From Candidatus Saccharimonadota bacterium (GTDB taxonomy: Bacteria; Patescibacteriota; Saccharimonadia; Saccharimonadales; Saccharimonadaceae): a stretch of DNA of 11,957 nt. Of this stretch, positions 1 through 5,478 are shown piece by piece (positions within the stretch are counted from its first letter, which is position 1; the number at the start of each line of letters is the position of its first letter). The notes beneath the pieces were generated by a model. The model did no database searches and was not told the DNA's origin. It was given only the letters and a program-made list of their open reading frames with translations. Location: the NCBI GenBank assembly GCA_900555675.1, contig UNSN01000022.1:1-11957 (forward strand), in the 5' to 3' direction. The translations under genes and the position numbers were made by a program.

Positions 1-33
1 TTAGGTATTTTATCAGGGGTAGGGTGTAGCTAT

Positions 34-76
34 TTGACAAAGAGTATTGACATTTCGCGGCTGGTATGATATATAT
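34..76 (+). promoter_or_regulatory. Promoter of the lipoprotein gene
   Basis: A perfect -35 hexamer TTGACA lies at 47-52 and an A/T-only TATATA at 70-75, separated by 17 nt. A second TTGACA sits at 34-39, 13 bp upstream. An alternative extended -10 (TGG then TATGAT at 65-70) overlaps. Transcription would begin near 80-82, giving a leader of about 100 nt. Which -10 is used cannot be decided by eye. Confidence 0.6.
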
Positions 77-81
77 ATCAG

Positions 82-176
82 CTTTTCAAACCGTGAAAAG
101 TGACTCCCGGGGAGTTCACCCCGGTTGAGGTCGCGGTTCTGAAAGGCCGCACCTCAAAATCTTCCCTAGGAGGGAA
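82..176 (+). promoter_or_regulatory. Structured 5' leader with four hairpins, the last holding the Shine-Dalgarno
   Basis: Four perfect inverted repeats follow one another: CTTTTCA/TGAAAAG (82-88/94-100); CCGGGG/CCCCGG (107-112/119-124); TTGAGGT/ACCTCAA (125-131/151-157) continued after a one-base bulge by GCGG/CCGC (133-136/147-150); and TTCCCT/AGGGAA (162-167/171-176). The second and third abut at 124/125 and could stack. The last has a 3-nt loop and contains the ribosome binding site AGGAGG (168-173). ACTCCC/GGGAGT (103-108/110-115) is a competing alternative to the second hairpin. The order suggests a cis-acting RNA switch or thermosensor controlling translation, but I recognise no known riboswitch consensus; function is inference. 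Confidence 0.5.
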
Positions 177-178
177 AA

Positions 179-520
179 ATGTCCACTACTCGTGGTATGG
201 TCGTCACTATCCTGCTTGCCCTGTTCGGGTTGACCGGGTTGACCGGATGTGCAGACGTCAGCGACGTCTGGGCTCAGGATTTGGTCAAGGCGGGGTTCAC
301 CGACCCCACCGTTGTCAAGGGTACGGGGGAAGCCTCGAATACCATTATGGCCTCAGCGGGCAGCTGTCGGATTAGGTTTGTCATCGACAGGCAAACCGAC
401 GCAATTTACGCCGAGGTTCCGGGAAGTGATATCTCTGATGAGCCCTCATTCCTGAGGAGCCCATCACTCGAAATCTTGAGGCAGGACGAGAGGTTTTCGT
501 CCTGCTTCGGAGAAGATTGA
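179..520 (+). CDS. Small lipoprotein of unknown function (113 aa)
   Basis: The protein starts with a type II signal peptide: a short n-region with Arg5, a hydrophobic stretch at about residues 7-21 and a lipobox L-T-G-C ending at Cys24, so the mature protein should be lipid-anchored outside the cytoplasmic membrane. The LTG before the cysteine is preceded by another LTG, encoded by a tandem 9-nt repeat (227-244). The mature part is about 90 residues and acidic toward the C-terminus, with two further cysteines (Cys63 and Cys109) that could form a disulfide. I do not recognise the family. The start is fixed by AGGAGG 5 nt upstream and by the signal peptide. The gene is about 58% GC, clearly above its neighbours, and is the only one here ending in TGA; this suggests horizontal origin, perhaps from an actinobacterial host or a phage. 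It is monocistronic, with its own promoter and terminator. Confidence 0.8.
   Translation: MSTTRGMVVTILLALFGLTGLTGCADVSDVWAQDLVKAGFTDPTVVKGTGEASNTIMASAGSCRIRFVIDRQTDAIYAEVPGSDISDEPSFLRSPSLEILRQDERFSSCFGED
252..270 (+). repeat. 8-bp inverted repeat inside the lipoprotein gene
   Basis: CAGACGTC (252-259) and GACGTCTG (263-270) form a perfect inverted repeat with a 3-nt loop just after the lipobox codons. GACGTC also reads as a direct repeat. It belongs to the set of strong hairpins spread over this transcript. Confidence 0.5.
478..508 (+). repeat. Long hairpin spanning the 3' end of the lipoprotein reading frame
   Basis: GCAGGACGA (481-489) pairs perfectly with TCGTCCTGC (497-505). G478-C508 and A479-T507 extend it, with a G-U at 480/506, to about 12 bp around a loop of about 7 nt. 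It ends 10 nt before the stop codon. There is no T-run, so it is not a classical terminator; it could stabilise the mRNA 3' end. Confidence 0.5.
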
Positions 521-525
521 GGCGC

Positions 526-544
526 CGCGCCAGCAGAAGGCGCG
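526..544 (+). repeat. GC-only hairpin just after the lipoprotein stop codon
   Basis: CGCGCC (526-531) pairs with GGCGCG (539-544) around the loop AGCAGAA. It lies between the stop codon at 518-520 and the terminator at 584-619, adding to the density of hairpins in this transcript. Confidence 0.45.
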
Positions 545-583
545 CTAAGATAAATATTCTGTAAAAGCGCCAAATTCCGGCGT

Positions 584-619
584 CCCCGCACCACCACGGT
601 GCGGGGTTATTTCCTTTTT
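584..619 (+). terminator. Rho-independent terminator of the lipoprotein gene
   Basis: A 9-bp perfect GC-rich stem CCCCGCACC/GGTGCGGGG (584-592/598-606) with a 5-nt loop is followed by the T-rich tail TTATTTCCTTTTT (607-619). On the minus strand the same stem is followed by a smaller hairpin (CGCC/GGCG, 579-582/568-571) and CTTTT, so it may also end the converging gap transcript from the other side. Confidence 0.85.
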
Positions 620-630
620 GGAAGATGGCC

Positions 631-1653
631 TTATTCACTCTTTTTCAGATAATACGCCACATCCGCCACCAGTTCAACCAGCCGATTAGAATAGCCCCAC
701 TCATTGTCATACCAGACCATAACCTTGATCAGATTACCGCCAACTACCTTCGTCAATGGAAGGTCGACAATCCCAGAATATGAATTGCCGATAAAATCAC
801 GGCTCACCAAAGGTTCCTCAGAAACACCCAAAATGCCTTGATAGAAATTACTCTGGGCGGCTTTTTTGAACGCGTCATTTACCTGCTCGACAGTCACATC
901 TTTTCTGAGAAGCGCCGTCACGTCGCTAAGCGACACCACTGGAGTCGGTACGCGCACGCTAAGTCCATCAAATTTTCCAGTTAGCTGCGGCAAGGTTTTA
1001 GTTACAGCAATTGCGGCGCCAGTCGTAGTCGGAACAATATTTTCGGCGGCGTTGCGACCTTCTCTAAGATCCTTGGATGGCGCATCCTGAAGCTTTTGGC
1101 TAGCCGTATAACTATGCACTGTCGTTAGCATTGACTTTTCAACGCCAAACTCCGCGTCCAAAATCGCCATAACCGCACCCAGAGAATTGGTCGTGCAGCT
1201 AGCGTTAGACACGATTGGTGTCGCGTTTTTTACCTTGTCATCGTTAGTTCCCAGAACAATCGTATCGACTCCCTCAGACTTCGTCGGACCACTGATAACC
1301 ACACGCTTTGCGCCAGCCGTTAAGTGCTTGCCCGCACCATCTTTATCGGTGAAAAATCCTGTCGATTCAATCACCACATCAATATTCAAATCTCGCCACG
1401 GCAGATTTTCTGGATCTTTCTCAGCCAACACCTTAACCGACTTACCCTCAATAATCAGCTCGTTTTCCGTAAAATCAACTTGACGTCCATACTCGCCGTA
1501 ATTGCTATCATGCTTCAACAAATACGCCAAAGTTTTCGTGTCAGTCAAATCATTGATCGCGACAATTTCCAAGTCGCTTCGCTCGTTCGCAATCTTAAAC
1601 GCATTGCGCCCGATTCGCCCGAAGCCGTTAATTGCTATTCTCGTTACAGCCAT
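631..1653 (-). CDS. gap: Glyceraldehyde-3-phosphate dehydrogenase (340 aa)
   Basis: Phosphorylating, most likely NAD-dependent GAPDH, a cytoplasmic tetramer converting glyceraldehyde-3-phosphate, phosphate and NAD to 1,3-bisphosphoglycerate in glycolysis. The N-terminal Rossmann domain carries NGFGRIGR (residues 9-16), and Asp35 in the INDLTD motif sits where it selects NAD over NADP. The catalytic domain has the signature SNASCTTN with nucleophile Cys153, the partner His180 in TTVHSYT, and the C-terminal WYDNEWGYSNR. Length is normal for the family. The ATG is preceded by GGGAGG with a 5-nt spacer. It is divergent from rel across 70 bp, where a minus-strand TATAAT (1700 to 1695) gives a leader of about 35 nt. 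Identification is secure from motifs. Confidence 0.97.
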   Translation of the reverse strand: MAVTRIAINGFGRIGRNAFKIANERSDLEIVAINDLTDTKTLAYLLKHDSNYGEYGRQVDFTENELIIEGKSVKVLAEKDPENLPWRDLNIDVVIESTGFFTDKDGAGKHLTAGAKRVVISGPTKSEGVDTIVLGTNDDKVKNATPIVSNASCTTNSLGAVMAILDAEFGVEKSMLTTVHSYTASQKLQDAPSKDLREGRNAAENIVPTTTGAAIAVTKTLPQLTGKFDGLSVRVPTPVVSLSDVTALLRKDVTVEQVNDAFKKAAQSNFYQGILGVSEEPLVSRDFIGNSYSGIVDLPLTKVVGGNLIKVMVWYDNEWGYSNRLVELVADVAYYLKKSE

Positions 1654-1688
1654 ATCGCCCTCCCTGTTAGATATTTTCGCTTTAGCTT

Positions 1689-1723
1689 TTCTTAATTATA
1701 CTACAAAGTTGTATAATATAAAT
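1689..1723. promoter_or_regulatory. Overlapping divergent promoters of gap and rel
   Basis: A plus-strand TATAAT at 1712-1717 faces rel and a minus-strand TATAAT at 1700-1695 faces gap. They are the arms of an inverted repeat, ATTATAC/GTATAAT (1695-1701/1711-1717). Weak -35 candidates are TTCTTA (1689-1694, 17-nt spacer) for rel and TTTATA on the minus strand (1722 to 1717, 16-nt spacer) for gap. Each -35 therefore lies on or beside the other promoter's -10, so two polymerases could not bind together. The rel -10 is only 6 nt from its ATG. Confidence 0.65.
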
Positions 1724-3241
1724 ATGACGCGCGAAGAGTTATTGTCAATTGCTGAACAAAAATACGACGAAGTGCCAGTATTGGTTTTAGCGAGCGCAAT
1801 CGATTACGCCACAGAAAAGCACGCTGGACAAAAGCGCAAAAGTGGCGAACCCTACATCAATCACCCATTGGCGGTGGCGGGAATTCTGATTGAATGGGGC
1901 ATGGATATTGATACGGTCGTGGCGGGAGTTCTACACGACACCGTTGAAGATACCGACGCAACTTTGGACGATTTGGAGAGTTTGTTTGGGCGCGATGTGG
2001 CGTTTCTGGTGGATGGCGTAACTAAAGTTTCACAAGCTCGCGCCGGAATGCGAAATTTGGATAGTTATTTACCGCACACGAAGGACAATTTGACCAAGTT
2101 GATGATTGCCGTGGGCGAAGATGTGCGCGTGATAATTATCAAGCTAGCCGACCGCCTGCACAATATGCGAACCTTGCAATTTATGACGCCAGAAAAGCAG
2201 AAAAAAATTGCCAGAGAAACAATTGAAGTTTTTGCGCCGCTGGCCGACCGCTTAAATATGGGACGAGTTCGCGTTCAATTGGAAGAGCTGAGTTTTAGAT
2301 ATTTGATGCCGAAAGCTTTCCAGGAAACCAAAAATTTGATGGACAGTCGACTGAAAAAGTCACAACGAAAATTGGATCACGTTCGTCGTGAAGTTGAAGC
2401 GCGACTAAAGGCGGAAAAGCTGGTTTTCCAGATGGACGGACGCGTTAAGAGCGTTTATAGTCTGTTTAAGAAATTGGACAAAGTTGGTGATATTGATAAG
2501 ATTTATGATTTGATTGCCCTGAGAATAATTGTCGACGATTTATCGACTGGATATTTGGTTCTGGGAATTTTACACGAGATGTATCAGCCGATGTATGAAA
2601 GAATAAAAGATTACGTTGCCAATCCAAAGCCGAATGGCTATCAAAGTCTTCACACAACCGTACAAACTCCGAGCGGACAAATTGTTGAATTCCAGATTCG
2701 AACCAAAGAAATGCACGAATACGCCGAGCGTGGATTAGCGGCTAGTTTCCATTACAATGAGCAAAAATTGACCGACGCCTATAAAAAAGGAAAAATCGGA
2801 ACTATGCCAGCCGATTTATCGTGGATTCGCGAACTTCAGGAGGCTGCTGCCTTAATTAGCGAAGGAAAGCGATTCGACTCCAACAAATTCCGAATGAAGC
2901 TGTTTTCTGATAGGATTTTCGTATATTCACCAAAGGGCGACATTTATGATTTGCCTCGCGAAGCGTTCCCTTTGGATTATGCCTACCGAATTCACTCCGA
3001 CATCGCGGCGCGCGCAAGTGGTTTTAAGATCAATGGCGTAATGAAGCCATTCAATTACAAATTACAGCACGGCGACACAATTGAAGTCTTAACAAGCAAA
3101 TCCGCTCGTCCAAAACCAGATTGGCGGGACGTCATAATTACGCCACACGCCAAAGATAAATTGCGCTTACAATTATCTCGCTCAAACGGCATCTTACAAC
3201 AATTAACTGGCGGCGTTTCCTCGTTCTTCCGACACAAGTAA
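1724..3241 (+). CDS. rel: Short RelA/SpoT homologue, (p)ppGpp hydrolase/synthetase (505 aa)
   Basis: Cytoplasmic stringent-response enzyme. The N-terminal HD hydrolase domain has His47, His71-Asp72 in GVLHDTVEDT and Asp143 in KLADRLHNMRT, all expected metal-site residues, so ppGpp hydrolysis looks intact. The synthetase domain follows, with RIKD at residues 293-296 (the RxKD form of bifunctional Rel/SpoT rather than the ExDD of RelA), then YVANPKPNGYQSLHTTV and EFQIRTKEMHEYAERG. A TGS domain covers about 388-455. The protein stops soon after, lacking the helical, zinc-finger and ACT parts of full-length (~700-750 aa) Rel proteins. The frame stays open upstream to 1502, but that part lies inside gap; ATG 1724 matches where the family begins and sits 6 nt after TATAAT with no Shine-Dalgarno, suggesting a leaderless mRNA. 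Confidence 0.95.
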   Translation: MTREELLSIAEQKYDEVPVLVLASAIDYATEKHAGQKRKSGEPYINHPLAVAGILIEWGMDIDTVVAGVLHDTVEDTDATLDDLESLFGRDVAFLVDGVTKVSQARAGMRNLDSYLPHTKDNLTKLMIAVGEDVRVIIIKLADRLHNMRTLQFMTPEKQKKIARETIEVFAPLADRLNMGRVRVQLEELSFRYLMPKAFQETKNLMDSRLKKSQRKLDHVRREVEARLKAEKLVFQMDGRVKSVYSLFKKLDKVGDIDKIYDLIALRIIVDDLSTGYLVLGILHEMYQPMYERIKDYVANPKPNGYQSLHTTVQTPSGQIVEFQIRTKEMHEYAERGLAASFHYNEQKLTDAYKKGKIGTMPADLSWIRELQEAAALISEGKRFDSNKFRMKLFSDRIFVYSPKGDIYDLPREAFPLDYAYRIHSDIAARASGFKINGVMKPFNYKLQHGDTIEVLTSKSARPKPDWRDVIITPHAKDKLRLQLSRSNGILQQLTGGVSSFFRHK

Positions 3242-3270
3242 CGCTCGCCAGTCTCTCGATTTTAATCAAT

Positions 3271-3292
3271 AATCAAACGTGATTTATTTTTC
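3271..3292. terminator. Possible weak bidirectional terminator between rel and ppa
   Basis: A small stem AATCA/TGATT (3271-3275/3280-3284) is followed on the plus strand by TATTTTTC. It lies in the 42-nt convergent gap and touches the ppa stop codon. The stem has one G-C pair, so termination would be inefficient; it is the only candidate between the two genes. Confidence 0.3.
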
Positions 3293-3814
3293 GTTCCAAC
3301 GGGTAATCGACTCGCGGATAATCTGCTTTGCTCTTTCTACGTCGCCGAATCCCTTGACTACTGTTGAACCAGGCTTCTTCAAATCCTTGTAGTGATTGAA
3401 GTGGTGCTCAATTTGCTTCAACAATTGTGGAGGTAGGTCTTCTAGTGAGTTGATCGCGTTGCCAGTGTTTCGGTCGTCGGCTGGCACAACAATAACCTTA
3501 TCGTCAACTTCATTATCGTCAACAAATTCCAGCACGCCGATAACCTTTGCTTCCATAAAAATACCGGTCGTCAACGGCTCGTCGGTGATAATTAGCGCGT
3601 CCAATTCGTCGCCGTCTTCATCCAAAGTCTGCGGAATGAAACCGTAGTTTGTTGGCTTTGCAAAAATAGCTGGCTCAACACGATCCAACTGCATCACTGC
3701 AAGCTCACGATTCCACTCGATCTTATGACTTGATCCCTGTGGAATCTCAACAACTACATTTACGATGCCATTTTCGACATCACCAGGTGTTAAAATTTGA
3801 TTAAAATCTGCCAT
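3284..3814 (-). CDS. ppa: Inorganic pyrophosphatase, family I (176 aa)
   Basis: Soluble Mg-dependent pyrophosphatase hydrolysing PPi to two phosphates, pulling forward reactions such as aminoacyl-tRNA and nucleic acid synthesis. Family I signatures are visible: EIPQGSSHKIEW (Glu23, Lys31), Arg45, PTNYGFIPQT (Tyr57) and the metal-binding DGDELD with Asp67, Asp69 and Asp72, then VIVVPADDR. Length is typical of bacterial hexameric forms (~175 aa). The ATG has AGGAG six nucleotides upstream, partly inside the end of trxB; only 3 nt separate the two genes, so it is the last member of the fkp-trxB-ppa transcription unit. Identification is secure. Confidence 0.97.
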   Translation of the reverse strand: MADFNQILTPGDVENGIVNVVVEIPQGSSHKIEWNRELAVMQLDRVEPAIFAKPTNYGFIPQTLDEDGDELDALIITDEPLTTGIFMEAKVIGVLEFVDDNEVDDKVIVVPADDRNTGNAINSLEDLPPQLLKQIEHHFNHYKDLKKPGSTVVKGFGDVERAKQIIRESITRWNEK

Positions 3815-3817
3815 TTT

Positions 3818-4750
3818 TTACTCCTCTCTGGCTTTTTCTTGTAAATATTCACGAATCTGCAGCGCTGCCACCGCACCTTCACCAACCGCCGAAGCGATTT
3901 GCATAGTTGCCCCCGAGCGTACATCGCCAGAAGCAAAAACGCCAGGAATATTAGTGTGCAAATGTTCGTCAGTAATGATGTGTCCGCCCAAATCCAACTC
4001 AACGTCCGAGTTTATCAGGAATTGCGTGTTCGGAATTAGCCCGATAAATACGAATAACCCATCGGCAGTAAACTCTTTCTGCTCGCCGTTTTGGGTCGAC
4101 TTAACGCCGTAAAACTTATCATCTTTGACAATAATTTCATCAGTCGTTGCGCCGATGTGAACGGTAATTTTTCCATCATCGACATACTTCTGCAAATCTT
4201 TTTGCAAAATGTCACTGGCGCGCAATTTACTGCGGACCAACAGATCAATATGACTAGCATATCGCGTCAAAAATATCGCTTCTTGCACCGCTGAGTTTCC
4301 GCCACCGACAACGATTAGATTCTTATCGCGATAAAACGCGCCGTCGCAAGTCGCACAGTAATGCACGCCTCGACCATATAATTCGTCTTCGCCCGGAACG
4401 CCTAATTTGCGGTGATTCGAACCAGTCGCTAGCAAAACTGACTTCGCGCGGACAGACTGACCGTCAATCGTCAGCTCCAACTCACCGTCAACTTGCTTCA
4501 ATTCCGTCACGTCGCCATACTCAATCTTCGCACCAAATCGCTCTGCCTGTTGTTGCAATTCAGACGCCAATTTCATTCCAGTAACGCCTTCAGCAAATCC
4601 AGGATAATTGTCAATTTGATCAGTAATCGCCGCCATTCCGCCGACCACGCCACGCTCATATAACGTCGTGTCGACATCTTCACGCGACAAGTAAATTGCC
4701 GCTGTTAATGCGCTTGGACCAGCGCCAACAATAACAACATCTTTATACAT
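3818..4750 (-). CDS. trxB: Thioredoxin reductase-like flavoprotein (310 aa)
   Basis: Cytoplasmic FAD disulfide reductase that would pass electrons from NAD(P)H to thioredoxin. The FAD-binding motif VGAGPSALTAAIYL lies at residues 8-21, NYPGF at 48-52, the redox-active CATC at 132-135, a second Rossmann motif GGGNSAVQEA just after, and the C-terminal FAD motif GVFASGDV. Length is normal. The usual NADPH-specificity motif HRRxxxR after the second Rossmann fold is degenerate here (LLVRSKLRAS), so the donor could be NADH or another carrier; this is inference from motif loss. The start overlaps the upstream fkp gene by 8 bp and has GAGG 5 nt upstream, pointing to translational coupling. Confidence 0.93.
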   Translation of the reverse strand: MYKDVVIVGAGPSALTAAIYLSREDVDTTLYERGVVGGMAAITDQIDNYPGFAEGVTGMKLASELQQQAERFGAKIEYGDVTELKQVDGELELTIDGQSVRAKSVLLATGSNHRKLGVPGEDELYGRGVHYCATCDGAFYRDKNLIVVGGGNSAVQEAIFLTRYASHIDLLVRSKLRASDILQKDLQKYVDDGKITVHIGATTDEIIVKDDKFYGVKSTQNGEQKEFTADGLFVFIGLIPNTQFLINSDVELDLGGHIITDEHLHTNIPGVFASGDVRSGATMQIASAVGEGAVAALQIREYLQEKAREE

Positions 4751-5420
4751 TAAAACCTCGCGATCGATAATATTGCTTCATCACTTCTGGCATTTCTGGC
4801 TCTGGAATATCGGCTGGCTTTTCAATAGCCATCACCACGAACTTAAGTGGAGAATTTGCAGGAATTTTATCACCCTGAGCCTTGTCGCCATAAGCCTTGT
4901 TGGCCGGGATTGTTAATTCACGCACGCCGCCAATTTTCATACCAATCAAACCCTCTTTCCAACCCTGAATGACCGCAGTATTCGCCGGACCGTCCATATT
5001 GAGCGGGGCTTTCAACTTGCCGTCAGTGATTGATTGATCGAAAATCTCACCCTTAGCGTTCCAGCCAATGTAATAAACAGCCAATTTGGTGTCGTCCTTA
5101 ACCTCGGCGCCTTCGCCCTCAACCAAATCTTCCTTAACAAGCTCTTTCACGTCACCAGCTTCAAACGCGCCAACTCGCGAGCTAAACTCAGAAAACTTGC
5201 CGTAATATTTTTGGCTCAATTCATTAGCCTGAGCCTCTACTTTCTTTTTCCGTTCGTCAGTAGCCTTGGTGTATTCATCCTGAGCTTTCTTAAGCGCGGC
5301 TTGGTCCTTGGCCTCATTTCCAGGAGCTACCATCATAGCGACAAATCCGCCAACGGTCCCCAAAAACATCATGCCGGCAATAACCCAAATACCTATTCTC
5401 TGGCCTTTTGTAGTTGCCAT
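4743..5420 (-). CDS. Membrane-anchored FKBP-type peptidyl-prolyl isomerase (225 aa)
   Basis: Predicted extracytoplasmic folding factor. Residues 9-32 form one hydrophobic segment with basic residues before it and no lipobox, so it is read as a signal anchor. Residues 37-71 are charged and helical, possibly a coiled-coil spacer. An FKBP domain spans about 95-200: Tyr117 in VYYIGW, Phe127-Asp128 in EIFDQS, Val150-Ile151 and Trp154 in AVIQGWKEGL, and Tyr177 in KAYGD match the FKBP12 pocket, so isomerase activity is likely. A Pro/Glu-rich tail follows. AGGAGG lies 3-4 nt before the ATG. The gene heads a unit with trxB and ppa and has its own promoter after pheT. Confidence 0.92.
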   Translation of the reverse strand: MATTKGQRIGIWVIAGMMFLGTVGGFVAMMVAPGNEAKDQAALKKAQDEYTKATDERKKKVEAQANELSQKYYGKFSEFSSRVGAFEAGDVKELVKEDLVEGEGAEVKDDTKLAVYYIGWNAKGEIFDQSITDGKLKAPLNMDGPANTAVIQGWKEGLIGMKIGGVRELTIPANKAYGDKAQGDKIPANSPLKFVVMAIEKPADIPEPEMPEVMKQYYRSRGFNV

Positions 5421-5443
5421 ATTCCTCCTTTATTTACCTTTCA

Positions 5444-5472
5444 ATTATAGCAATTTTTATCAAGCGCAACAA
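5444..5472 (-). promoter_or_regulatory. Promoter of the fkp-trxB-ppa unit
   Basis: Read on the minus strand, TGC followed by TATAAT (TATAAT at 5449 to 5444) forms an extended -10 box. TTGTTG (5472 to 5467) lies 17 nt upstream as a possible -35. Transcription would begin near 5437, giving a leader of about 17 nt that includes AGGAGG. The promoter lies in the 58-nt gap after pheT, so this unit can be expressed apart from pheT. Confidence 0.55.
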
Positions 5473-5478
5473 ATCATG

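Noticed and set aside
100..375. 91-codon frame overlapping the lipoprotein gene in another register
   Set aside because: It starts in the leader, lacks a ribosome binding site, and reads through the lipoprotein gene as low-complexity Arg/Gly-rich sequence.
1502..1723. Upstream extension of the rel frame to an ATG at 1502 (579 aa)
   Set aside because: The extra 74 codons run antisense inside the conserved gap gene and show no RSH similarity; ATG 1724 with its TATAAT fits the family's N-terminus.
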